Assembly: GCA_949152475.1 (NCBI GenBank)
Contig: OX424568.1
Span: 12,747,667-12,811,666, forward strand
Reading direction: 5' to 3'
DNA: 64,000 nt
Source of the DNA: Terebella lapidaria
Lineage: Eukaryota > Annelida > Polychaeta > Terebellida > Terebellidae
Shown here: positions 44,020-55,382 of the stretch, in pieces
Layout: each line of letters starts with the position of its first letter
Position numbering within the stretch: the stretch's first letter is position 1
The notes under the pieces: model-generated
What the model was told of the DNA's origin: nothing
Databases searched by the model: none
Seen by the model: the letters and a program-made list of their open reading frames with translations, nothing else
Program-made: the position numbers and the translations under genes

Positions 44020-44775
44020 GCTGCTCAAAACAGCAGATTAATCGATTAGATCATAATGAGTTCGAGATCATCATGCAACAATTTCAGTCAACCCTTTCAC
44101 TGCCAGAGGCGACTTTAGCTGACAGGGGTGTTCACTGACGGAGGCGACTTTAGTCGACCAAAATCAGGGGAAACCAGGGCAAACTGAAACACGATCAATT
44201 TATATTAAACTTATGTCCCAATAGGGAAATTTTGAAACTTAAATTATATACATTGTATTTATAACAAACCCACATTCTATTTTTTTATAATGGAAAATGT
44301 TTCACAATAAATATGTCCTTTAAATATAAACTTTATAATTTCTTCCCACAAATTGGCAATGGGATACGAGGCCTGAATAAGTTTTTGGCAGTGAAAGGGC
44401 AGTGAAACAATAGTTTAATATGGAAGAGCCAATATTTCATTCCAGCTTTTTTTCAGTTAAACTTTTACATCATGCATCGATTTCAGTTAACCTATAGTTT
44501 AATACGGTATTCCATTTTAGCTTCACTTCGTACTAAGCACCGACTGCCAGTTCTAAAACAACACCATACCCTAAGAACTGAAGCAAGATAATTGTGTGGT
44601 AACACAAAGTTGGCTTGACATGCCCCATCCATGACGTGTGTCTACTCATCCATTGATATTAATTATTAATGATAATATAACAAACATTTTCACTAAAACA
44701 AAAATAAGAGCAGTTACTATGTTTTTCAATATTTTTATGAAATAAATCAATAGATCATGTGGATTTATAAACCTG
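42660..44775. other. Downstream repeat block after P4
   Basis: P4 polyadenylation signal 42770-42775, palindromic repeat with the 26-bp palindrome at 43300-43325, (TAA)n at about 43977-44018 and its linked repeat to about 44640. Same order as after P1, P2 and P5. Not coding. Confidence 0.5.
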
Positions 44776-46080
44776 TCAAGCAAAGTTGTTGCCATTCTCT
44801 TTGCAGAACTGTACGAAGATACTAGTAGGTTCCTCTTCACAAATTGGCAAGTACGTGCTGAAAAAATTTGAATATTTTGTATGTGCTTTTTGTGTCTGGT
44901 ATAAAGTTGCTTGGAATGGGTTCTACTTTTCAGTTCTTTTGATCATATTTTCCAATAATATGGTAATTCAGAATAAAATATAATATATATATCTATATAT
45001 AATATATTAAATATTAAGTTATAACAAAAGTTAAAGGCCTAGTAGCATGCCGATGAAAGTGCTTTTCATTTAGACTAAGTCTATTGTGAATAGTTTTCAT
45101 TAAATTCGAACGAATTTTACAGATACAATCAATGGGTTTCGAGATATCGAACCAAATACGCACTCCTTCCGTAAATTGCCGAAGATTTTGATCCTGAGTT
45201 TAGTGTGGGTCACGTGGTTGGTGACGTCAGTTGAGGCAGACCTGAAAGTACATGTAGCCAGCAAGGTAAAACTGCATGTCGCATATTCATTCCCCTGATG
45301 TATTTTTGAAAATTCAAGTGGAGGGGTGACATGGCAGAAATACGGCATTTCTTGTCTTGATATTTAGAATCAGTACTATTTATTCACCCAGAACGGAGGT
45401 TTGTTGAACTGCAAGATGTCCAGTATTTGCTGGTTTTTGCGTGTTTTGTGTTGAATCGCATGCATTTTGAAGTGATTTTCCGTCTTTGAGCTGGCAACCA
45501 AATTACGTATTTTACGTTTTTGGCGAGCCATGAAAGCACATTCTGCCTCAACTGACGTCACGATTACGGAAATTGCCGAAGCTATTTCTTTCATCTGCTG
45601 GAGAAGGCGATTGCAATACTGGTCCAATATACTCCATTACATGTCGCTGCTATTAGTTACCAATTAACGCGAACACCTTTTTTATCACCAAATGTCAACA
45701 ATGTCTTTATATGAACAGGAATAAATCCATATAATGGTACCTTGCTACTATGACTTTAAATGATATTCATTATACTGTTATATTTTGTGTGATATATGTA
45801 CAATTGGAATATAACACTCAAAGATACACATTTCAAGTATATAGTACATGAACTTTGTGAAATTTGAATTCTATATTTTATTTGGACACATATATAGCTG
45901 TATTCATCTTTTCCACATTTATCTTTCGTTTGCCTTCCTACTTACTCGCAGATGCTAGTTTGCTGTACAATTGTCAGGTTTTGTACAGGAACACCTCCAG
46001 CAAGGGCGCTTTGCTTCTGAGACTGTTGCCATGGTAATGGTCAATACGACCAGGACAACAACGATGAGTATGTGTTTCAT
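44776..46080 (-). pseudogene. KRPC-type peptide K3, frameshifted
   Basis: Exon 1 is 46080-45946, two nt shorter than K1/K2. The 2-nt deletion produces TAG after residue 41 and removes the last two exon-1 cysteines. One mature residue has also changed (Leu to Trp after Cys1). Exon 2 is 44857-44776 with an intact acceptor but six extra nucleotides (Thr-Ser) before the final IFVQFC segment. A MITE-like element (45035-45663) fills the intron. The upstream frame is open to 46209 but lacks conservation. Confidence 0.75.
45035..45663. mobile_element. MITE-like element in K3 intron
   Basis: Flanked by TTAA at 45031-45034 and 45664-45667. It begins AGGCCTAGTAGCATGCC, and the right end is only weakly complementary. 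It contains a perfect 20-bp inverted pair, GTGACGTCAGTTGAGGCAGA at 45221-45240 and its complement at 45542-45561. A one-mismatch copy of the second lies at 63789-63808. Minus frames 45100-45348 and 45376-45627 have no recognised domain. The second copy is at 51878-52506. Confidence 0.45.
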
Positions 46081-48485
46081 TCTCTGATATAGAAAATAGA
46101 CGAAAATGAATATGATGATCAGCAGATGCCTTACTTTTTGTCTATGTTTGGGTCTTTTTATTCTACGGAAAGTGACTAGAGCCACCCAACTGAAATTGTA
46201 TGTTTCCATTCAACTTTTTTTCTCGACAATTTGGCTTATTATCTCGATATATTATCTCAATAAATCAAGATTCCGGGTTAGTTTAGGATATGTTGACTTA
46301 AATATCTCAATAAATCGACTTACATTTCTCAATAAATAGACTTACCTATCTCCGTAACTCCATTTATTATCCCAATTTATCGTCACTTATTATCCCAATA
46401 TATCGATGTAGAATCCCAATTAATCAACTTATGTATCTCGATTAATAAACTTATTGCCAAGGCATTTAAAGTACAATTAAAATACCAAAGGAGTCACAAT
46501 AATCGTGAGCCATATCATTTCATTGGTTACTCAGTTTAGACTATTCCTCAGAAAAGACATCAATTGTATGGCTGAATAGTGCTTTTATCTGAGATCACTA
46601 TACTTATACTGGAAACTATGTGAAATACACGATTAAAATTCATTAATTAAACACTGGAGTAATATAAACCAAACTACCCTACCGAAGAAAGCATCTCCAG
46701 ATGACGTTAGGAACGTACATCATTCACATTTTTATCAGCTAAACCGTTGGAGAGAATAGTGCTGTGACCATTATAGATTTTAATTCAGTAGTTTAGTCTG
46801 TATTATTCTATATTCAATTTTATAATGCTAAATTGTATATTCGATACAGTTGTACAATATGTATAATTCTCCGTATTCTTGCTGTTGTCAATGTGCCCGA
46901 AGAAGTGGTATGGCTCACTTACCTATTCTTGCTGGAGACTTATTTCCATTTTAAGGGTACTTTAAATACCGTTAAAGTCATGTAAGTAGATTTATCAAAT
47001 TATACGTCAATTCGTCGAGATATTATCTTGATTTATTTAGTTTTAATTCAATTCATCCAGATTAGAAGTCAATATATATGGCAGGCAAGTCAACAAATAG
47101 GGGGAAACCTTTTTAGCTGGGTATCCCTAATCCTCTCCCGTGATATACTCACTTGTTCGTTCCTCCTGGTGGCGTGATTTCTGCTCTCGAATGTAAACTC
47201 TTCAGATGCATTGAGTAGATAGAGGCATACTGCATCCTGTTTTTGCAATATTTGTGTGCGGATTACATGACAAATAATGAAACAGACATGTGCCGCAGCC
47301 ACACGTGTGGTCTAATGTGGGCAAGGTATCGTGAATATATGGAGGGGGTCACGGTAATGAAGCATGTTTATTCTCACATATTGCGAGTGTTCCCTATTGG
47401 AACAATATATACCACCGTACTGATTCCCAAGGAAAATGGTGGAATGATATGAACATGTATATGAATACAATGTTAATATTATGAGTAATGCATCACCGAA
47501 TAACATTGGACTATCTCTAAATACACACGCCATGATACACTATGATGCCCAACGTATTTACGTGTCACTTGGAATCACATTTGCAGCATGAATTGTCATA
47601 ATTTACGAATCAACAAATGAAACCACCTGCCGTAGCTGGGTATGCAATGTCCAAGTGATTACCGTAGTTTTTTCACGCCTACACAACCTCATCAGTATGT
47701 TTAATACACGTGATACTTGATTCAATGCAATAAATGCATCGTTTCGAGAAGAGAATGATTCCAAAATATTGACTGAATTCTACATGCAGTACTCATTGCT
47801 ATCTCTTTACGCCCTAATACACTCACCATAAGGTACGATATGTGGTGAGTTGCTGTAACTTGCTGTAATAATAATTTTGAGCTATTCCTGAAACGGCCAC
47901 AATCGGAACTGGTATTAACAGTGCATAGATAGCATAAGGAAAATGGTTTTTGTCCATTGGTTCTCTGGGGGCAAAAAAAGATGTCAGATGTAAGAATAAA
48001 AATCTGAATGTGTTATTACATGCAAGTTAATCCCACCATTGGGTACCTATGGGACATTCCAAATAATACCCAAAGGGTCAAACGAAGATGCACGTGAAAG
48101 TATCCATAAACTATAATATAAAACTATGATAAATGATATACAGGTGCTCATGTTTTACGAAGAGGTATCATCATTTTGTTTGCTGGTAAGAGATTTCAAC
48201 AATCCCGTCAAGTCTATACAATTTCAATGCTCTGCCCAATGCGCTAAATTCACGGAATGCTCACAATACTTGAACTTCAGTCCATACTTGGAAATCAGTC
48301 TGGTGGTCCACATTGCTGAAATCATGATACACTCACAATAGATGAAAGCATTCTTGCTTCATTAACTTAGACTACCTACACACTCTAAATGTCACCATAA
48401 CTTTTTAACGCACGTGCAATCCCACTCCGACATGTGTTCGGTTGTTCATCCCGTGTTCTGCATTAAGAACATGATACCGTCTGCC
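46081..48485. other. Divergent spacer between K3 and P5
   Basis: Conserved spacer with minisatellite (46225-46450), E-box palindrome (47299-47310) and an empty Gypsy target site (ACATG 48018-48022). It is more diverged from the 200-2418 copy than the 39.4-kb copy is. No gene seen. Confidence 0.6.
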
Positions 48486-48493
48486 TATAGATA
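48486..48493 (+). promoter_or_regulatory. Altered TATA box of P5
   Basis: TATAGATA replaces the TATATATA found at other RHPC-type genes, at the same distance from the ATG. The upstream CACGTG is kept. This may weaken transcription. Confidence 0.4.
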
Positions 48494-48621
48494 CCCAGGG
48501 CCTTGACATAGTCAGCACATGACCATCACAACATTGGGACGAACGATCTAGCGAGGAGAAATCCTAACATTGAGATCAAAGCTACTATTCGTCATTTATC
48601 TTCACCTGCATCCATATCAAA

Positions 48622-49507
48622 ATGAGGCACTCAATCGTCCTGGCTGTTCTGGTGGTACTGGTCATTTCTATGACAACCTTCTCGGAAGCCAGACACCCTT
48701 GTCTGAGGTGTTCCTGTACGAAACCTGAGAAATGTCCGGCAGAATGCAACATCTGCGAGTAAGTTATAAAAAGACTCATGTCTAAATTTTATCTCTGAAC
48801 AATCATCAGTAGGACATTGTGTATTTTAAAAATATCCAGCATTCTCTTCAATGTCAAATTACAGTAACTTCATCGGTAGGACATTGTGCACGTCAAAGAA
48901 AAGTTCAACATTCTCTTCAATGTCAAATTACGGAAACTTCAACCCAGCAATACTTACAGCATAGTTTCTACTATACCTGAGATTAATTAGTGTATAAATG
49001 GTGAACAATGTATTAAAAATTCGAGATCCAAAGCAACGTAATTCAAAGATTTGGTTAGTGCATGGGCACTATGTATTTATGTGAATTTATGCTACATCAC
49101 ACTGCATAATCAAATTGTTCAAGGATAATTTATGTTCGGCAAAAAAACATGCCGCAATATCACAAAATGCATATATATTCAAAAATATATTTATAAGTAC
49201 CTTTATTGATCAATGGAATGCATCAGTGAAAAACATAACCAAACACTTTATTTCTTTTTTCACTATCCTTCAGCATGTACTTGGGGATCTGTGAAGAGGA
49301 ACCCATCTTTGTAGCATTCTGCAACGACAATGGCACAAACAACGTTGTCGGATCAGGTTACATATGTTTATTTGTACTATGTGTGTACAAAAATAATGAT
49401 AATAAAATGATTGTAATGGCACTACGGGATGTTATTGGTGTCACATTAGAGATGGTTATTTTTCCTTTTCGTTAATAATATTTTATATACATCTTTCAGG
49501 AGCCTGA
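48622..49507 (+). CDS. Secreted 8-Cys peptide, RHPC-type (P5), spliced
   Basis: Exon 1 is 48622-48758 (137 nt, donor GTAAGT), exon 2 is 49274-49356 (83 nt) and exon 3 starts at 49500 with TGA ending at 49507, giving 75 residues. Eight Cys with the family spacing; Met-Tyr-Leu in the Cys6-Cys7 loop; Asn-Val-Val where P1 has Asn-Ile-Val. Exon 1 differs little from P4 and lacks the P4 deletion. From intron 1 onwards it matches P4 almost exactly (offset about 6848), while the upstream regions differ. That places the duplication junction in or just beside exon 1. Likely functional. Confidence 0.75.
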
Positions 49508-50827
49508 AGGACAGGACCCAGCCGTTCTTAATTTACTTTCTTCAGAAGCCTGGAGGACAGCTTTCAGTCTGGGTGGTTGTCGAATCGCGATGGCATTATT
49601 ATTTGTAGAAAGTACAGAATAAATGTTATGCATTCAGATTTTCTGTCATCTTGTAATATGTATACAGTAGACACGCAATCTGATGAATTACGTTTTTCTC
49701 TTGTTCAATCATACCGTATAACCGCGCATATAAGGACACTGTCCTTTTATTCGAGCCTGTCCTTATATTCCGATATAAGTACATGTCCCACTATTCAAGA
49801 ATGTTTACTTTTTTTCGCGCCATAAAGAAATAATAGTTTATAAGCGCACCCATGTCCCTATATGGGGTCCATGATGATGGTTATGCACTTGGGCTGAAAA
49901 CGACTGACATCCATTTTTCAACACGTCGTTACCAGTAAAGCAATCACTTTAAACTGACAATACGACCGATCTGAACCCAACAGGACCACATTGTATAATT
50001 ATTCATATCTCCAACACCTACACTAACCCAATACATATAATGTAACTCGACATCAATGGTGGTTATGACTTGTTTAGGCTACCTGCACACGAAGGTGACT
50101 ATTATTTAATTCAGCTTACCATTTTCTTATATGCGGGTCATTTCAGGTGTTCTTATATTCGAACATAAGAACATATTCCTATATTCGAGACAATTTGTTT
50201 TTTTGGTGAGAGCCCCAAATGCAATATTCCGGATATAAGAATATGTCCTTTTATGTACTATTTTCACGAAAGGCGGCGCTCCAGCACCCGTCTTTCACAC
50301 AATTCTTCCTTTGCATTCTGGGATACCGATAATAGTTCCAACATGGATGCCTCTATGAATCGATGTAAGATTGAATGTTTGTGATATTTTGTTACAGACA
50401 GCACATATTGTCGAAAACTACTTTTTAAGAGATAAGAGACTACATATTGTCGAAAACAACTTTTTAAGAGATTGTGATAGATTACTCCAGTAACGGTGTC
50501 CGAGGCAATCTTTAGTGCCTCTGAAAAATCAATGGCTGAGGCATGACTGCCTGGTCGATTCGTGCAAAACAAGAAAGCTCGTGCTCGTGTTTACAAAACG
50601 CGAATTAATATGTACTATTTGTTGGCGCGCATTGACACTGTCCCGTGATTCAGGGGGCCCGAGAATCAGTTATTACACAGACGGGTGCTTTGGAGTGCCG
50701 TCTGGTGAACAAAACGTATATGCATTATTGTGATTATTGTCGCCTCCATCAGGTGGTGACATATTCAAATACGATTAAATCGGCCCATGGGTTGATGCGT
50801 GATTTTAAATGGACTATGATGTCAATG

Positions 50828-50863
<36 letters not shown>

Positions 50864-51618
50864 GCTGCTCAAAACAGCAGATTAATCGATTAGATCATAA
50901 TGAGTTCGAGATCATCATGCAACAATTTCAGTCAACCCTTTCACTGCCAGAGGCGACTTTAGCTGACAGGGGTGTTCACTGACGGAGGCGACTTTAGTCG
51001 ACCAAAATCAGGGGAAACCAGGGCAAACTGAAACACGATCAATTTATATTAAACTTATGTCCCAATAGGGAAATTTTGAAACTTAAATTATATACATTGT
51101 ATTTATAACAAACCCACATTCTATTTTTTTATAATGGAAAATGTTTCACAATAAATATGTCCTTTAAATATAAACTTTATAATTTCTTCCCACAAATTGG
51201 CAATGGGATACGAGGCCTGAATAAGTTTTTGGCAGTGAAAGGGCAGTGAAACAATAGTTTAATATGGAAGAGCCAATATTTCATTCCAGCTTTTTTTTCA
51301 GTTAAACTTTTACATCATGCACCGATTTCAGTTAACCTATAGTTTAATACGGTATTCCATTTTAGCTTCACTTCGTACTAAGCACCGACTGCCAGTTCTA
51401 AAACAACACCATACCCTAAGAACTGAAGCAAGATAATTGTGTGGTAACAAAGTTGGCTTGACATACCCCATCCATGACGTGTGTCTACTCATCCATTGAT
51501 ATTAATTATTAATGATAATATAACAAACATTTTCACTAAAACAAAAATAAGAGCAGTTACTATGTTTTTCAATATTTTTATGAAATAAATCAATAGATCA
51601 TGTGGATTTATAAACCTG
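49508..51618. other. Downstream repeat block after P5
   Basis: Near-identical to 42660-44775: polyadenylation signal 49618-49623, palindromic repeat, (TAA)n at about 50828-50863 and its linked repeat. Not coding. Confidence 0.5.
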
Positions 51619-52923
51619 TCAAGCAAAGTTGTTGCCATTCTCTTTGCAGAACTGTACGAAGATACTAGTAGGTTCCTCTTCACAAATTGGCAAGTACGTG
51701 CTGAAAAAATTTGAATATTTTGTATGTGCTTTTTGTGTCTGGTATAAAGTTGCTTGGAATGGGTTCTACTTTTCAGTTCTTTTAATCATATTTTCCAATA
51801 ATATGGTAATTCAGAATAAAATATAATATATATATCTATATATAATATATTAAATATTAAGTTATAACAAAAGTTAAAGGCCTAGTAGCATGCCGATGGA
51901 AGTGCTTTTCATTTAGACTAAGTCTATTATGAATAGTTTTCATTAAATTCGAACGAATTTTACAGATACAATCAATGGGTTTCGAGATATCGAACCAAAT
52001 ACGCACTCCTTCCGTAAATTGCCGAAGATTTTGATCCTGAGTTTAGTGTGGGTCACGTGGTTGGTGACGTCAGTTGAGGCAGACCTGAAAGTACATGTAG
52101 CCAGCAAGGTAAAACTGCATGTTGCATATTCATTCCCCTGATGTATTTTTGAAAATTCAAGTGGAGGGGTGACATGGCAGAAATACGGCATTTCTTGTCT
52201 TGATATTTAGAATCAGTACTATTTATTCACCCAGAACGGAGGTTTGTTGAACTGCAAGATGTCCAGTATTTGCTGGTTTTTGCGTGTTTTGTGTTGAATC
52301 GCATGCATTTTGAAGTGATTTTCCGTCTTTGAGCTGGCAACCAAATTACGTATTTTACGTTTTTGGCGAGCCATGAAAGCACATTCTGCCTCAACTGACG
52401 TCACGATTACGGAAATTGCCGAAGCTATTTCTTTCATCTGCTGGAGAAGGCGATTGCAATACTGGTCCAATATACTCCATTACATGTCGCTGCTATTAGT
52501 TACCAATTAACGCGAACACCTTTTTTATCACCAAATGTCAACAATGTCTTTATATGAACAGGAATAAATCCATATAATGGTACCTTGCTACTATGACTTT
52601 AAATGATATTCATTATACTGTTATATTTTGTGTGATATATGTACAATTGGAATATAACACTCAAAGATACACATTTCAAGTATATAGTACATGAACTTTG
52701 TGAAATTTGAATTCTATATTTTATTTGGACACATATATAGCTGTAATCATCTTTTCCACATTTATCTTTCGTTTGCCTTCCTACTTACTCGCAGATGCTA
52801 GTTTGCTGTATAATTTTCAGGTTTTGTACAGGAACACCTCCAGCAAGGGCGCTTTGCTTCTGAGACTGTTGCCATGGTAATGGTCAATACGACCAGGACA
52901 ACAACGATGAGTTTGTGTTTCAC
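51619..52923 (-). pseudogene. KRPC-type peptide K4, start codon lost
   Basis: Duplicate of K3 (offset 6843). Exon 1 is 52923-52789 and carries the same 2-nt deletion and premature TAG. The ATG is also changed to GTG and one mature cysteine to Tyr. Exon 2 is 51700-51619 with the same six-nt insertion. The intron contains the duplicated MITE-like element. Since it has all K3 lesions plus new ones, decay began before the 6.84-kb duplication. Confidence 0.75.
51878..52506. mobile_element. MITE-like element in K4 intron
   Basis: Second copy of 45035-45663, carried by the 6.84-kb tandem duplication and nearly identical to it. Flanked by TTAA. Confidence 0.45.
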
Positions 52924-55161
52924 TCTCTGATATAGAAAATAGACGAAAATGAATATGATGATCAGCAGATGCCTTACTTTTTGTCTATGTTTGGGTCTTT
53001 TTATTCTACGGAAAGTGACTAGAGCCACCCAACTAAAATTGTATGTTTCCATTCAACTTTTTTTCTCGACAATTTGGCTTATTATCTCGATATATTATCT
53101 CAATAAATCAAGATTCCGGGTTAGTTTAGGATATGTTGACTTAAATATCTCAATAAATCGACTTACATTTCTCAATAAATAGACTTACCTATCTCCATAA
53201 CTCCATTTATTATCCCAGTATATCGTCACTTATTATCCCAATATATCGATGTAGAATCCCAATTAATCAACTTATGTATCTCGATTAATAAACTTATTGC
53301 CAAGGCATTTAAAGTACAATTAAAATACCAAAGGAGTCACAATAATCGTGAGCCATATCATTTCATTGGTTACTCAGTTTAGACTATTCCTCAGAAAAGA
53401 CATCAATTGTATGGCTGAATAGTGCTTTTATCTGAGATCACTATACTTATACTGGAAACTATGTGAAATACACGATTAAAATTCATTAATTAAACACTGG
53501 AGTAATATAAACCAAACTACCCTACCGAAGAAAGCATCTCCAGATGACGTTAGGAACGTACATCATTCACATTTTTATCAGCTAAACCGTTGGAGAGAAT
53601 AGTGCTGTGACCATTATAGATTTTAATTCAGTAGTTTAGTCTGTATTATTCTATATTCAATTTTATAATGCTAAATTGTATATTCGATACAGTTGTACAA
53701 TATGTATAATTCTCCGTATTCTTGCTGTTGTCAATGTGCCCGAAGAAGTGGTATGGCTCACTTACCTATTCTTGCTGGAGACTTATTTCCATTTTAAGGG
53801 TACTTTAAATACCGTTAAAGTCATGTAAGTAGATTTATCAAATTATACGTCAATTCGTCGAGATATTATCTTGATTTATTTAGTTTTAATTCAATTCATC
53901 CAGATTAGAAGTCAATATATATGGCAGGCAAGTCAACAAATAGGGGGAAACCTTTTTAGCTGGGTATCCCTAATCCTCTCCCGTGATATACTCACTTGTT
54001 CGTTCCTCCTGGTGGCGTGATTTCTGCTCTCGAATGTAAACTCTGCAGATGCACTGAGTAGATAGAGGCATACTGCATCCTGTTTTTGCAATATTTGTGT
54101 GCGGATTACATGACAAATAATGAAACAGACATGTGCCGCAGCCACACGTGTGGTCTAATGTGGGCAAGGTATCGTGAATATATGGAGGGGGTCACGGTAA
54201 TGAAGCATGTTTATTCCCACATATTGCGAGTGTTCCCTATTGGAACAATATATACCACCGTACTGATTCCCAAGGAAAATGGTGGAATGATATGAACATG
54301 TATATGAATACAATGTTAATATTATGAGTAATGCATCACCGAATAACATTGGACTATCTCTAAATACACACGCCATGATACACTATGATGCCCAGCGTAT
54401 TTACGTGTCACTTGGAATCACATTTGCAGCATGAATTGTCATAATTTACGAATCAACAAATGAAACCACCTGCCGTAGCTGGGTATGCAATGTCGAAGTG
54501 ATTACCGTAGTTTTTTCACGCCTACACAACCTCATCAGTATGTTTAATACACGTGATACTTGATTCAATGCAATAAATGCATCGTTTCGAGAAGAGAATG
54601 ATTCCAAAATATTGACTGAATTCTACATGCAGTACTCATTGCTATCTCTTTACGCCCTAATACACTCACCATAAGGTACGATATGTGGTGAGTTGCTGTA
54701 ACTTGCTGTAATAATAATTTTGAGCTATTCCTGAAACGGCCACAATCGGAACTGGTATTAACAGTGCATAGATAGCATAAGGAAAATGGTTTTTGTTCCG
54801 ATGGTTCTCTGGGGGCAAAAAAGATGTCAGATGTAAGAATAAAATCTGAATGTGTTATTACATGCAAGTTAATCCCACCATTGGGTACCTATGGGACATT
54901 CCAAATAATACCCAAAGGGTCAAACGAAGATGCACGTGAAAGTATCCATTAACTATAATATAAAACTATGATAAATGATATACAGGTGCTCATGTTTTAC
55001 GAAGAGGTATCATCATTTTGTTTGCTGGTAAGAGATTTTAACAATCCCGTCAAGTCTATACAATTTCAATGCTCTGCCCAATGCGCTAAATTCACGGAAT
55101 GCTCCCAACACTTGAACATCAGTCCATACTTTGAAATCAGTACGGTGGTCCACTTTGCTGA
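52924..55161. other. Truncated spacer at the end of the direct array
   Basis: Conserved spacer with minisatellite (53070-53295), E-box palindrome (54142-54153) and empty Gypsy site (54860-54864). Homology to 48318 and beyond stops abruptly after CTTTGCTGA at 55161, before the RHPC promoter, so K4 has no divergent partner. Confidence 0.6.
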
Positions 55162-55382
55162 CTTCTGTGATATTTAGGATTTTTCAGAAGCTTCAGGCAT
55201 GAAAATGATTCATTTCTCATACATTATTCAAGACATGTGTTTCAAAAGTGATGTGATTACATAAAAAAAACTCCATGAGTGTTTTTGTTTCATTTCAGTT
55301 TCAGGAAATACATTGAGATAACAAAAAAGCTATACTTGAACATAATAACTGTTCACCAAATGTATACATATAATTGTAAGTG
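55162..55382. other. Intergenic region downstream of the SLC16-like gene
   Basis: Unique AT-rich sequence between the broken spacer and the transporter stop codon. It presumably includes the transporter's 3' UTR. No distinct feature recognised. Confidence 0.4.

Larger units (their letters stand above)
41830..55161. repeat. 6.84-kb tandem segmental duplication
   Basis: About 41830-48318 and 48670-55161 are near-identical with an offset of 6843-6848 bp. The junction lies within or next to exon 1 of P4/P5. Each unit holds the RHPC exons 2-3, repeat block, decayed KRPC gene with MITE, and spacer. Confidence 0.85.

Noticed and set aside
45100..45627. Two minus-strand frames duplicated at 51943-52470
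   Set aside because: They lie wholly inside a MITE-like element between KRPC exons. The duplication is segmental, so conservation is not evidence of function.
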